This document shows positions 11,176 through 23,724 of a stretch of 64,000 nt of DNA, one piece after another; the first letter of the stretch is position 1, and every line of letters starts with the position of its first letter. The DNA is taken from assembly GCA_964036195.1 (NCBI GenBank), contig OZ038459.1, positions 16,303,206 to 16,367,205 of the forward strand. The letters run 5' to 3'. The notes below the pieces were generated by a model, which did not search any database, had not been told where the DNA came from, and saw only the letters and a program-made list of their open reading frames with translations. This stretch comes from Sphaerolaimus hirsutus. Taxonomy: Eukaryota; Nematoda; Chromadorea; Monhysterida; Sphaerolaimidae. Position numbers and translations under genes: made by a program.

Positions 11176-11864
11176 ATCCTTAAAAAAATTAAGGTAAAAT
11201 TATAATAGGTATTCTCAGTAGGTCGATTTTTTTAGTTGATTGCTAAACAACTAGGTAGGTAAACAGAAACAATGAGGTAAAAATAACAACATCACAACTG
11301 AACATCTAAACTTATTAACAGCATGAAAATGTAGAAATGGTAAATAACTGTAACTAGTATTCTCGTCGCGAATGTTGTAAAAACTTACATTGTGCCTAAT
11401 TTGGAACATTTATTTCGAAGCTTTTTTAAGAAAATATGTTTTGTAAAAATATTTCCAGGAAAAGCACTGGTGCAACTTGTAATGGTATTTAACTCTACCG
11501 ATTCTACTGATATTTCTGTACTCATATCCTGGGGGAAATATGGTCGCTCATCAAATAACGACATTTTTACATGCGTGGGTCAGCCGCCGCATTTTTAATG
11601 AACACAGGAAGTACCTTTGTATCACTTTTTCCATGCAGAAATTGTGTGCCGCCGTTCTTTTATAAGCAATTTCAAGTCAATTTTTTTAATGTGGCAAGTC
11701 TTATAATAGCTGCAACTTTAAACGAAACTTCTTCACATTTTTCCAACAGTTCTGAAGTTCACAATTACTGAAAAACATAGTTTTAAACGGAGGCCCACGG
11801 TTCATACTGTTTCTGTGCACGATTGTTTGTGCAAATTGTTGACTTACAACAAATAATTAGAGTG
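11176..11864. other. No recognisable feature
   Basis: AT-rich DNA with only short frames that do not look coding. Confidence 0.35.
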
Positions 11865-12058
11865 AAGGTGCGATTACAGCTCAAAGCTTCTTTCGTAAAA
11901 TTATTGTGTAAAATATGTGAGAAAAATATACATGCCTACATACGTAAAACTCCACAGGGAATGGATTCCCCTGTAATTTTACATACGTAATATATATTTT
12001 ACGCACATATTTTACGTTAAAGTTTCACAAAAGAAACTTTTAGCTGTAATCGCACCTT
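11865..12058. repeat. Hairpin MITE, AAGGTGCGATTACAG
   Basis: AAGGTGCGATTACAGCT and AGCTGTAATCGCACCTT are exact inverses. TACATACGTAAAA words mirror each other inside, and the centre is near 11965. Confidence 0.8.
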
Positions 12059-12107
12059 AATGTCATCAGTAAGCATACATTTTTTCACCGATTGGTTGTA
12101 ACGATGG

Positions 12108-13363
12108 GTAAGTTCTCCAGAAAAAAAACACTTTCTGTGTTTTGAATTTTTACCAATACCTGTGTCATTAGACAGGGTCACTAATTAATTTATTGACAGC
12201 GTCATTAAAAAACGTTTTTCCATCCCTAGTTTGGATATTTATTCCATCATAAAAGTTGGATACATAATGTACATACTTACATACGGTAGTACCTCGAATT
12301 ATCCCCCCCCCCTTGAATTAACCCCCCTCAAAATGGGCTGGGGAAATAATGACCCCCCCTCAAAATACCCCCCTCCGGAATGATGTACATCATGTATGCA
12401 ATGTAGATGGTGTATTTATTACTGCTACCGTATATCCTCGAATAAGCCCCCCCTCTCGAATAACTCCCCCCTCTCGATTAAGTCCCCCCTCTTGTGAGCA
12501 TGAGGAAAAAAACTCCCCACCCTCGCATAACTCCCCCTACTTTGATGGGTGGAAAGAATTCCACATTAACAGAAGACATTTTATGTATTTAATATGTAAA
12601 TATATGTATTATCTTGCAGCAAGAGTTCACCAATATTTTTTTCACTGCTTCAATTGTGAATTATGTACTCCTACAAATGATTATGTTACCAAATTTACCC
12701 CATTTGTGCAGTAAATAAATCATACATTTACTGAAAATTCTGACGAAAAAATAACTCCCCCCTCGAATAACTCCCCCCTCTCGAATAACTCCCCCCTCAA
12801 AAACTTCTGACAAAAAAATAACTCCCTGGGGGACTTATTCGAGGATATACGGTAATTTGTATCGCAGCTACACATTTACACATTTACGCAGTTACACATT
12901 TACGCAGCTACACAGGTAGACTAGTTTGTGTAGCTTTCTACAAATATATCCTGTTTGGACACATTTATTACCTGTTTTGGGTACGCAAATGCATACTATT
13001 TACTACGACCCTTACGAAAATTTCTGATGAAATAAACCCCCCCTCGAATAAGCCTCCCCCCTCAAATTTTGCTGGCAAAATACTAAACCCCCATGGGGGT
13101 ATTTTGAGGTAAAACGGTACTATACATACCTACATGCATACTGATACTGCCCAACTGAAATCATGTGCCTTCACTTGCTTTGATCAAAAACAAAAAACAA
13201 ACAACTGTTCCGTATTTTCACTGCTTCCAAAAAACTCTTCTGAGTTTTGAGTTTTCAAAATTTGTGAGTTTCCGTGTTTCTGTGTAAAACAAAAACACAG
13301 AAACTCAATGAGTTGCTGTGTTCCATTTCTGTGTTGGATTTCTGTTTTTTTTTCCCATCGTTG
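12108..13363. mobile_element. hAT-like CAACGATGG element, inverted copy
   Basis: It runs from TAACGATGGGTAAGTTCTCC to CCCATCGTTG and shares its interior, inverted, with the elements at 19234 and 36799 (compare 13130-13320 with 19235-19450). No matching 8-bp target duplication is found. A CTCGAA-family MITE (12428-12852, flanked by TA) is nested inside it. Confidence 0.65.
12428..12852. repeat. Nested CTCGAA-family MITE
   Basis: The ends CCGTATATCCTCGAATAAG and CTTATTCGAGGATATACGG are exact inverses flanked by TA on both sides. The interior holds C-rich words near both ends and an AT-rich core. Confidence 0.8.
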
Positions 13364-13875
13364 TGTACACGCACAAACCTAAATTGCCCTCAAACCGAAC
13401 ACGCGACTTCATTCTAATTGGATGGGTTTTCGAGCTCTCAATTTGGGTTCAAACGAAACTACGCTCTAGGTAAATAAGTGCCTGCTCACGATGAAAAACT
13501 ATTCTCTCCGGGCACTTAAAAAACCTAGGGTATTTTTTTGAATGAGTTGATGACGTTTCATTACAAGAATTCCGTTATTCGATGACATCAGAATTGGTCA
13601 AAGTGTTTACCAACTTTTCAACATACACGTAAACGTAACGTGGGTATTCATTTTTGACTCGCCCTCTGAGGTGAGTCAATTTTTATACTATTACCCATGA
13701 AAAAACGTAAGTAAAATAATCCCCCCCCCCCCTGGGAAACATGGGACGTGTGTATCTTTGAGCAGTTTTGCACTATTTTCACTCAAAATCATTAATTCAC
13801 TTTTTACTAATTTTTGCCTTAAAATTCACAACTTCATGTGCTTTTTAGCCTATTGTCAGTCATTTTAAGCTATTG

Positions 13876-15893
13876 TGCCTACACACACTAGTTTTCACCG
13901 TGACGCTTATGAAAACTCAAATGGCAACATTTCGCTATTCAGTTTTCCACTTTTGCATGCAGTAAAATTTAGCAGTGTTAAAATTTGTGTGTTGGTTTCG
14001 GCAAGTTACCAGTTTGCCACTTTGTTTTCCTAATGTGAAAATGCAAATGGTGACACTTAGTCTTCACATTTTGTGTGACAAAGAGGAAAACTGTTTGAGT
14101 AATTTTTTTAAATGTCATCCTGTTATGAATTGTGTTGTTATGTTTTTGTGTATAAAGCATCTCTCTATTTTATAACATTGTTTTCTGAAATAAAACGGGA
14201 CTTTGAATAAAAAAAACAATTTGATGTTATCATAAATGACATGCAGTAAGGGAAAACTCAGTTTACCCATTGTGAACACTGGCGACACATGGCGACATCC
14301 ACTAATGTTGCCAGTTTTCACATATAGGAAGCAACTGTGGAAAACGGTTGCCATGGAGACACAAGATTCACTAGTGTCACCACAATGTCGCGAAAATGTC
14401 GCGAAAATGTAGCCATGTGTCATGAGTTTTCACACTTTTGCCACCTTTGAAAAAGTAGCTTTATAAGACACTGGATGGTCAAATAAAGTTAATATTCGCA
14501 GGTTTTATGCAGAATTTTATGCTATATTTAATGGTGGTTCTCACAACATGTGAAAAAAGCAAAAAAATTAACTCACTAAATTAAAATTTGAGTTTTCATA
14601 GGCCATTTTTTTGCTGGAACTGTTGCACCTGATGCACAATACCTTGGTGACCGCATGTCAATAATTTTTGGTATCAATGGCCCTACACACACTAGTTTTC
14701 ACCGTGACATGTGTGAAAACCGAAATGGGACATTCAGCCTACTCTTATCGTATGCTATATGTGTTTTAGTTTTCAAATTTTCAAACTTTAACTTTCATTA
14801 ATTTAAATTCACATAAAATTTAAATAATATCATTCAACCGTGTTCATTAATTTGCATTTGAACAAATTTCAGTTTTCACACAAAGTCATGGGGAAACTAG
14901 TGTGTGTAGGCACATTATGACCCACAATAATTGTTTTTGTAAAAAAATTTAAAACTTGAAATCAGTGCTGGCTAGCAGGATTTACTTGATGCCTGAGCCA
15001 TGAGACAACAAATCCTGCAGTGGATGAAGACTTCTGAGGGCTGTTTGCCTGTTTTCAGGTTTGCTGTTTGTGAGTTTTTACCTGTGTCAGGTTAAAAGAG
15101 AAAATTTAACACTTAGTTTTCATGTTTTGCCTGCATGAAGTGAATACAGTGCCACTTTCTTTTCATATTTTTCATAACTTGTACTGCAACCTCAATACGG
15201 TTAATTTTATGTGATTTTACAAATTTTGGTCTTTCAGTTGAACCCAGATGTGCATGTATGCCTGCAATGGCTGGTTTTTTATTCATCATTCATTATCCAA
15301 AAACTTATTTACTCAATCCTGCTTATGTCAATTATTCCCAATTTCTTTTCATTGCATTCTGAACAACATCTGCTGAAATTGTGCAAAAATTGCAGCTATA
15401 TGCACTGTAAATCTCATTAAAAAATTATTTCATGTGAAATACATTTTTGTTTGTTATTTATTTTTTGCATCTTCCTTCATTTCTCACTTTGATAACAACC
15501 AAATGAAAGAGAATGAAAAACAACACATGTATGCCACTGGAAACATCACAAAACCAAAACAGTGAATTATAACAATTTATTTCATGGATTCATAAAAAAA
15601 TATAGAAAAAATGAACCATAATGCTATCAAACACCAAAATGTACAAAAATATACAGTTTCACCTGCTCTATCACATACAACAAAAAGTTTTTGCTATCAA
15701 TGCCATCTCTTTACAGTGAAAACTCATTTATGTTTGTACACTTTTTTCATAGTTTTCCCACAATGACTTACAAAAGAGAAAACCAGAAAAATTACAAATG
15801 GCGACATTTGATCTCATTGCTGTCACAATGTGTAAACCAAATTGAGTTTTCACAGAGAAGCAACGGTGAAAACTAGTGTGTGTAGGCCAATTG
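13876..15893. repeat. CTACACACACTAGTTTTCAC elements, outer pair with nested copy
   Basis: The left end at 13876 (CCTACACACACTAGTTTTCA) is matched by its inverse at 15870-15893. A second complete pair lies inside at 14692-14915. TGAAAACTCAAATGG-type words recur in the arms. Clean target duplications were not found, so boundaries and nesting order are tentative. No gene is seen in the 2 kb. Confidence 0.55.
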
Positions 15894-16089
15894 TCCCCTA
15901 ATTTTAACTTTTTTCTCCATTTTTTCCAACAAAACAAAGTTCTAAAAATGACTTTAAAAACAATCCCCAAAACTTACCTAAATCTTCAAAAAAATCGGCT
16001 TACGGAGTGAGTTCGCGCAGGAAATTACCCACACCGTATTTCGAGTGTGATAAATTTATCCGATTCTGAACAAAATAGTGTTTCAATCA

Positions 16090-16388
16090 TTAAAAATTAA
16101 GTGCTTTTCTATACCAATGTAAATCATTGGAGGAAACTGCAAACTTTAACTGCATCTGAACTAACCGTATATCATTGTGCCGTTTTATGATGGGTAGTGC
16201 TCTTTCGTTCAATTCAGTAAAATACATGCATCGGCTTAACATAGTATATATGAAAGCGAGTTTATTATCGTACGTAATAACAAAGTATACATGAAGTACC
16301 ATATTTCTAAATATGTAAAGTTTATCATTTTGAGGAATTGATCCAGTGGGAAGTCTAGATGACAACTCTTCCCATATTTTGCAAAACT
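16090..16388 (-). other. Open reading frame of unknown status
   Basis: A 99-codon minus-strand frame contains peptides such as IWEELSSRLPTGSIPQNDK and ends FAVSSNDLHWYRKALNF before TAA. It is AT-rich, unlike the proven exons here, and has no clear acceptor. It may be chance or a decayed transposon frame. Confidence 0.2.
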
Positions 16389-16494
16389 ATGCACTTCAAA
16401 TTATTTATTTTGATGTACAATAAAGCTGAAAAAAATTTACCTACTATAACTTTGCGGCTGAATCTATTTTTTTGTCATTAGCTTACTATGACGA

Positions 16495-16675
16495 AAAATT
16501 CAAAAGCTGTCATTCTATTGGAGGTGCCCTTCTACATATTACAGGTTATGCCCTTCTATTACAGGTATGCCCTTCTATTACAGGTATGCCCTTCTATTAC
16601 AGGTATGCCCTTCTATTACAGGGATGCCCTTCTATTACAGGTATGACGCTCCATTAGAAGAAATATGGTATTTGG
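16495..16675. repeat. TAGAAG-type MITE with a 19-bp tandem array
   Basis: Bases 16548-16645 hold about five copies of the unit CCCTTCTATTACAGGTATG. ATTAGAAGAAATATGG closes the element. Each unit reads like a splice acceptor joined to a donor on the plus strand. Confidence 0.75.
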
Positions 16676-17056
16676 TTTCAATGCTGGAGAAACAAATGTA
16701 CCTAAATATTCAGTTAGAGGTCTTCTATTCATTAGCGCATAATGTTCCATTCAAAAATACGACATGGCCTGCGCACACTAGCTTTCAACCGAAATTTTGA
16801 AAACTCATAATTAAGCTCTGAACGCATTTGAGTTTTCTCGCATTTGAGCTCTTGAACGTATTATTTTTTTACTCTGTCAATTGTAGTCGACGGCAGGTTT
16901 GGCAAAATTTCAGGAAAAAATAAAATTAAAATAGAAATTGAAATTTAAAATTGTACAATAAAATAAAATGAAATGGGAAATAACTAAAATACAAGTGGAA
17001 ATTTTAATAAAATTAGAATTTTTGTAAATTTTTTTGTAAAATTGTATAAGAATTTA

Positions 17057-18500
17057 CATGGTCGGGCTGAAAAGTCCCTGGACAGTGCTCGCCATTCGCG
17101 CTAGTGGTAAGCTACAGTTATAAAATTTTAACACGTTAATATATCAGGTGTTTTGAGTTTTCACCCAAAATTTCACCCCTCTAGCTCTACCCGCTGCGGA
17201 ACTGTGGTGGTTACAATTTCGGTCATTTTGTACTGATGTACACACTGTGCTCTAGCTCAAGTTGTGATCATGAAACTTTGGCTAGTGTAAGCCACCAGTG
17301 TTGGCAATGTGCCAGCACTAAACAACATTAGCTATGATATCATAAGCCTACCGTATTTCTCCAATCAAAGCACCCCGGGTGCTTTACAAAATTAGAGCAC
17401 TTTTCAGACTACTTTTCAAGTGCCATTTATAGCACCCTGGTGCAATGCTAATCACGGGGTGCTATACTATGTTTTTTTCGATACCAATAGATACTGAAGG
17501 TAATGAATGATACTGACTGATCAACTTTTTTATACCTAATTTATATATCAATTATCATATGCAAATGTAATATTCCCACGACCTTTCCCACTTTAAGTTG
17601 CTCTGGTGAATTACACCAGACGCGTTTGATGTAGCCGCAGCATGCAATTAAATAGGCATGTGTGCAAAAGAACGCCGCGCACCATGCAAACAAATTCTTA
17701 TGCAACAGATGGCTTTGTGATTTTTCCTCATATCTTTTCCGCAATATTTTTATGCTAGGAGAGGAGATAATCATCAAGTTTTTTTCGGATGAGAAGTAAA
17801 GCACCCGGGTGCTTTACACGGAACATTTTACACAGCATAGCACCCCGGGAGCTTTGAACGGGGGGGTGCTTTGATCGGAGAAATACGGTAGTCCATATTG
17901 CCATTACTGTCACTACTCTCACTACCAAATTCATCATTCTGCCTCTACGGTTGGTCAATACAGGTTAATACAGGATGCATTTTGCATGCACACTGATGTT
18001 GAACACAGGTAATGTGTCCACTACAGATTAGTAATGAAACACAAATGAAATTTAATTGACATTAATTTTTACTCCACATTTCAAAACAACATTAAAATCA
18101 CTGCAATACAACATGATCTCAGATGATCACCAAAAACATCCATCACAGTTCCCACGTTTCTTGCACATCACCCTGATCTGCATATTAATTTTACCTTAAT
18201 AGCAATGATGTTGATGGAAGTGTTGAATACTGTCAGCACATTGCCAACACACTAGCTTACACTAGCCAAAGTTTCATGATCACAACTTAAAGCAGCGTTG
18301 AGCTAGAGCACCATGTGTACATCAGTACAGAATGACTGAAATTGTAACCCCCACAGTTCCGCAGTGGGTGGAGCTAGAGGGTGAAATTTTGGGTGAAAAC
18401 TCAAAACACCTGATATGTTAACGTGTTAAAATTTTATGATCGTGGCTTACCCCTAGCGCGAATGGCGAGCACTACCCAGGAACTTTTCAGCCCGACCATG
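17057..18500. mobile_element. TA-flanked fold-back element (mariner-like), 1.44 kb
   Basis: CATGGTCGGGCTGAAAAGTC at the left and its inverse at the right lie exactly between TA dinucleotides (17055-17056 and 18501-18502). Inverted arms of about 290 bp agree well (TGTTAACGTG, CACCCCTCTAGCTC and the GGAACTGTGG region). TA targeting fits Tc1/mariner. No transposase frame remains. A second element is nested at 17351-17888. Confidence 0.75.
17351..17888. repeat. Nested MITE, CCAATCAAAGCACC family
   Basis: CCGTATTTCTCCAATCAAAG and CTTTGATCGGAGAAATACGG are inverted ends flanked by TA. CACCCCGGGTGCTTT words lie inside both ends. The middle (17500-17800) is unique. Confidence 0.8.
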
Positions 18501-18609
18501 TATATCAATGCACGCGCCGTTTGGCTCCTTATCTTATAATTGGGTTGGATTGAAAATCACTGCATCATTGACTCAGGATCAACATCCATCAGTATACCTA
18601 GTTCAAATA

Positions 18610-18765
18610 GATTGCAAGCCAGGGATCTCGCAAGCCCCCCCCCCCCAAATCGCCCATCTATCTATACTGGAGGCCGCTCAGCTATCTATCTATCCTAGTC
18701 GCAATTTTTTGGCTACTATCGTCTGAACTCCCCCCCATACCCAATGGGCCAGCTATCGAAAAATC
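18610..18765. repeat. CAGGGGTAGG-family MITE, fragment
   Basis: CCAGGGATCTCGCAAG, a long C run, then CGCTCAGCTATCTATCTATC. Better copies are at 56501-57075 and 61922-62398. Confidence 0.5.
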
Positions 18766-19233
18766 TGGAGTGATTTGCCAAAAAAATTGCTCAAAATTAG
18801 TGATTTCCACAATTTTACCCGAATATTTGCTCAAAAGCTCAAATTTTTACACTTAAAAAATCACTAGTAAATATGTTTTACTCCCTATTTTCAGCTTTTT
18901 GTTGTACTATATGTGCTTACATAGAAAATATATATATATATATATATACCGTATTTCCTCGAAATACCCCCCCCCCCCGGGGAGTGATTGTTTCATAGTG
19001 GTCCCGAGAGGGGGGGTTAAACGAGGGGGGGTGGGGAATTTGAGGGGGGGGGGGTTACTATTTCACAAGAAATTTTTTTTATCCCAGTACGAAATTGTCG
19101 TCTGAAACGTACGCAAACGTCGAAAAATACAACAAAAACCACCATTTATAAGGATATGTAGACTAATATTAGTACGTAGATGGTATAAACACTGTTCTAA
19201 CGTGATTCCGACATTGTTTTAACGTGTGTTCTG

Positions 19234-20678
19234 CAACGATGGAAAAAACACAGAAATTGAACACAGAAACTCATTGAGTTTCTGTGTTTTTGTTTTACAC
19301 AGAAACACGGAAACTCACAAATTTTGAAAACTCAAAACTCAGAAGAGTTTTTTGGAAGCAGTGAAAATACGGAACAGTTGTTTGTTTTTTGTTTTTGATC
19401 AAAGCAAGTGAAGGCACATGATTTCAGTTGGGCAGTATCAGTATGCATGTAGGTATGTATAGTACCGTTTTACCTCAAAATACCCCCATGGGGGTTTAGT
19501 ATTTTGCCAGCAAAATTTGAGGGGGGAGGCTTATTCGAGGGGGGGTTTATTTCATCAGAAATTTTCGTAAGGGTCGTAGTAAATAGTATGCATTTGCGTA
19601 CCCAAAACGGAAACTCATAAATTTTGAAAAACTCAAAACTCAAATGAGTTTTTTTTGGAGAACACAGAAACACAGAAACACGGAAACACACAAAAGTTTT
19701 TTGAGTTTTTGTGTTTTTTTTCAGCGAAGCGGTTGAATGCACATTAATTCAGTTGACTAAACAAGATAAGATAAGCATCTATAGTATGTAAATATTTATG
19801 TACATAATGTATTCATATTTTATAATGGTACAAAATAAATTCAAGATGGCATGCACATCTCGTGGTGGATTTGACAATTTAAGTTTCAACATTTAAGTAT
19901 GCCTTATTACCTTGAATTAACCCCCCCCCTTGAATTAACTCCCCTCAAAATGGACTGGTGAAATAATAAGCCCTGCCCCCCTTGAAATAGCCCCCTCCAA
20001 TGTACATGATGTATTTATTACTGCTAATTTGCATCGCAGCTACACATAGACTGTACTAGGTTGTGTAGCTATCTACATGTTTGTTTCAAATATATCCTGT
20101 TTGTACGCATTTATAACCTGTTTTGGGTACATAAATGCCTACTATTTTCTATGATCCTTACAAAACTTTCTGATGAAATAATAATGCCCATGGGGGTATT
20201 TCAAGGTAATATCGTAGTTGTAGTTCAAATCAATTCCGTAGTCTTCCATACAGTGCACATCCATTGAAGAATTTTGGAGTACTGCGTAAATTGTCGTTTC
20301 TGGGCATTTTGTTACTGGTGTTGTGATGTTGATGTCCTCATTGTGGACATTTTTATGGACTTTTTTGACACTGGAATGAATAAACAAATGTTATGTGGGG
20401 TGAAAACATGTGCAAAACCAATATTTTATAAGAAAACCACTGTTTCCAGATCGAAATGCTGTAAATCAAAATTTTTGGGGGGAAAACTTGAATTTTTGGA
20501 AAAAAACTTGAGTTTTTTTAGAAAAAACTCAAAAAACTCGAGTTTTTACAAAAAACACAGAAATAAAAACAGAGTTACTCAAGTTTTTTTCAAGAAAAAA
20601 ACTCAAAACACAGGTATTCATTTTTGAAAAACTCAAAACACAGAAAGTGTTTTTTTTTGGAGAACTTACCCATCGTTG
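19234..20678. mobile_element. hAT-like CAACGATGG element, copy A, perfect 8-bp duplication
   Basis: The ends CAACGATGG and CCATCGTTG are flanked by GTGTTCTG on both sides (19226-19233 and 20679-20686). The arms are rich in AAACACAGAAACTC words. The interior 19741-20450 matches 36995-38155 of copy B apart from insertions. It contains CTCGAA-type segments at about 19462-19600 and 19905-20215. No transposase is recognised. Confidence 0.85.
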
Positions 20679-20739
20679 GTGTTCTGCACTACGCAAAACA
20701 CAAACTGCAGTATTTGTCATTTACGTTCTCTTTACACTC

Positions 20740-20970
20740 AATCTGGGGGGGGGGGGTATTTCGAGGGGGGGGTGATTGTTTCATAGTGGTCTCGAGAGGG
20801 GGGGTATTTCGAGGAAATACGGTATATTTATTTTTGAGTAATATTTTTCCCTTTCCATATTTTCATCCGTTGAAAAAGCCTGTATATTGAACCCCCACGA
20901 ACCCCACCCCCCAAAAAAAATTAAAAGCCCCGCAAAAAAACGTTTCCAATCGTAATAGCTTACTTTCACT
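20740..20970. repeat. CTCGAA-family fragment and G-run element
   Basis: GGGGTATTTCGAGG words ending in TTCGAGGAAATACGGTA (20824) form a right end. An AACCCCCACGAACCCC stretch follows, resembling the CAGGGGTAGG family. Confidence 0.45.
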
Positions 20971-21180
20971 GTTGGGAAATTTAGTTAGTATAGGTAGTAT
21001 ATGTATTCGTCAAAATATCGAGCATCTTCTGCAAAAAATGTCAATTGCAGAAGTCGACAAGAGATAAAATATAGTCGCGCGTGGTGGCGAATGTTGTAAC
21101 TGTAAGTCAAGTGACACGCAAACTTAAAAGTGACACGTATTTTCATTTCCAACTTTATACGCAAATCGTGAAACCTCAGT

Positions 21181-22623
21181 AAACCCATGTTCTTATGAGT
21201 TCGGGCACTTGAAAAATTTTCATTCAAAGATTAATTCCACCAGAACGGGTGAACTCTGAAACTTTTGGGCAGTATCAAAAGAAAGCCCAAACATTTCTCT
21301 AGAAATGCCTTGGGCCACCCTCTGGCAATATCCTGTGTGGGCCGCGCAACTGGCCCACACATTTTTTTATACAAAATTCCATTGCTCACTTGGGTTCAGG
21401 CATGTTGTTTTTTAGCGATAAATCTATTTTTCAAGGCCGAATTTTGGCCTTGAAGACAGAATAGAGCTTTGGCTAGTTGCCAGCAACGGATTCCTTTAAA
21501 AAAATCTGATTTGGATAGATTTTTTTCAACTCACGCTTCTTGATGCTTGTTGGGTGAGTTAACAGTTATTTTTCTCAGTTTTTTGGTAAACTGAGTTGAC
21601 AAAACTAAGCTCCACTTCTCATCCATCCACAATGCCCCCACCGACCAGAACGACCATCAAAGAGTGCAATGAGGCACTGCACAGTGAGGGATACTCACTG
21701 ATTTGGATCGCTCAAGCACAGTTGGTGATTTTGTCAAGTAATTCTGGACATTCAGCAGTGTGTAGGCCACTGAAAACAATGAGGACAGTTAGATGAGGTT
21801 GTGGCGAATTTTTTATACACCCCTCCACAAAAGGAAAACTCCCCAAACTCAACACGTTTAAGTGCAAAAAAATTAGTGTGTTTTTCTTACCTTTTTACTA
21901 CTAAATTTTGCGTTTTTCTCAGTCCCAAAATTTTGCATTTAAACATGCTGAATTTGGGGAGGTTTCCACGAGTGGGGGTGTGTATAAAATATTTGCGCCA
22001 ACCTCCTCTAACTGTCCTGGTTGTTTCCAGTGGCCTACACACTGCTGAATGTCTAGAATTGCTTGCCAAAATCACCAACTGTGCTTGAGCAATCCAAATC
22101 AGTGATTATCCATCACTGTGCAGTGCCTCATTGCACTTTTCAGGGTCGTTCTGTTTGGTGGGGGCATTGTGGATGGATGCGAAGTGGGGTATGGCTTTGT
22201 CAACTCAATTTACCAAAAAAAAAACTGAGATAAATGACTGTCAACTGATCTGTGAAGCCTAAAGAAGCGTGAGTTGAAAAAAGCTTACCCAAAACTGAAT
22301 TTTATAAAGGAATGTGTCACTGGCAACTGGCCAGAGCTTTGTTCTGTTTACAAATCCGAAATCCGTCATTTGAAGACAGATTTATCGATATAAGAAGGGA
22401 GTGTCCGAACCCAAGTGAGCAATGCATTTTTGTATAAAAAAATGTATGGGCCGGTTGCGCGGCCCACATGGTGTAATGCTGGGGGGTGTCCCTAGGCATT
22501 TGTAGAGAAATGTTTGGGCTTTCTTTTGATACCGGCCAAAAGTTCCAGAGTTCACCCGTTCTGGCGGAATTAATCTTTGAACGAAAAATTTTTAAGTGCC
22601 CGAACCCATATGAACATGGGTTT
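21181..22623. repeat. 1.44-kb fold-back element with arms of ~690 bp
   Basis: AAACCCATGTTCTTATGAGT starts the left arm and its inverse ends the right arm. Matches continue through AGAAAGCCCAAACATTTCTC, CCATCCACAATGCCCCCACC, GAGGACAGTTAGATGAGG and TCCCCAAACTC almost to the centre near 21910. The loop is only about 40 bp. It encodes no evident protein. Confidence 0.85.
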
Positions 22624-22777
22624 ATATCACTATAGCGTGAATAGAAAACACTGTTGCCACTTTCTTGGCGCCAAATGGCAACTTCAAGAATTGATGTATG
22701 GCTAACGGCAGCAAGCCAATGAAAAATTGCCACGCGTCGCGGCAGAGTGCCACTTTCTCATTATAGGTAAGTTCTAC

Positions 22778-23266
22778 CAGAGTTGTTATAAATACTGTAC
22801 TTAATGTAAAATACTTTTTTTACTCACCCCGAATGCAGAGAATGTAAAATACTTTTATACCTGTACTCATGAATATATGTGAGTAAATTACTTTTTTCTA
22901 GGATATGTAAAATCGAGTACTTTTTCCTCAGAAAAAAAGAGTACTTTTCTTCATAGAATATGTAAAAGTGGGTACGTTTTACATGTGCGTGATATTTTCA
23001 CACTGAAAGACATAATTGATGTCGTTTTTAGTGATCATTTAGTATTTTTTCAGTAAAGTGATATGATTTCTTCAAGTTTTCTCATTTCAGCAGCAAAAAC
23101 TCGTGATTTTAGCAACAAAAAATTCATTTTCTGTACATGTGTACTTTTCAAAAGTACGCGTACACGTAAGTACGAGTACTTTTCAAAAAGCAAATGTTTA
23201 TGTATTTTCAAAGTACTCGAGTATATGTATTTTTCGAGTAAATGCAAATACATTTTAACAACTGTG
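22778..23266. mobile_element. hAT-like CAGAGTTG element, 489 bp
   Basis: CAGAGTTGTTATAAATACTG and ACAACTGTG are the ends, flanked by AGTTCTAC and AGTTCTTC (7 of 8 match). The interior has many GTAAAA/AGTACTTTT words. Relatives are at 39525-40163 and about 47700-48160. Confidence 0.7.
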
Positions 23267-23724
23267 AGTTCTTCATAGCAAACTTCACAATAAATAACGA
23301 TAATCTTTATACCATCACGACACGACTATCTGAGGGGCATGAATCTTTATAAATTTTGTCACACGAATTTCAGATTAAACCACTCGTGGATGTTGAATTA
23401 CGAATTATTGTTATCAAGACCCTTAAAAGTCGAATATGAATAAAAGTAAAAGTATTATTTATTTATTTTTATTTAGTAAATATTATTAATGAAAATTCGG
23501 TGTGGAAAAAATCCAGAAAAAACGACGCCATGGTGTAATTAAGCAAAAAATGTGAGAAGCCGCGCCAGAAAGAAGTGCGCAAGAGAGAATGGCACCAGGC
23601 GCCAAGTAAATGTTCACATGTGAAGTATTTTGAGGAAACTACCTAAGAATCTTTCGGATCGCAGTGTACTGAGCTGCCGGGAAAGTTCTTAAAGTTGTTG
23701 GGATCACTACTCTGGTGCCACCAC

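Noticed and set aside
16548-16645. Tandem 19-bp units as a CRISPR array
   Set aside because: There are no spacers, and the host is a eukaryote.
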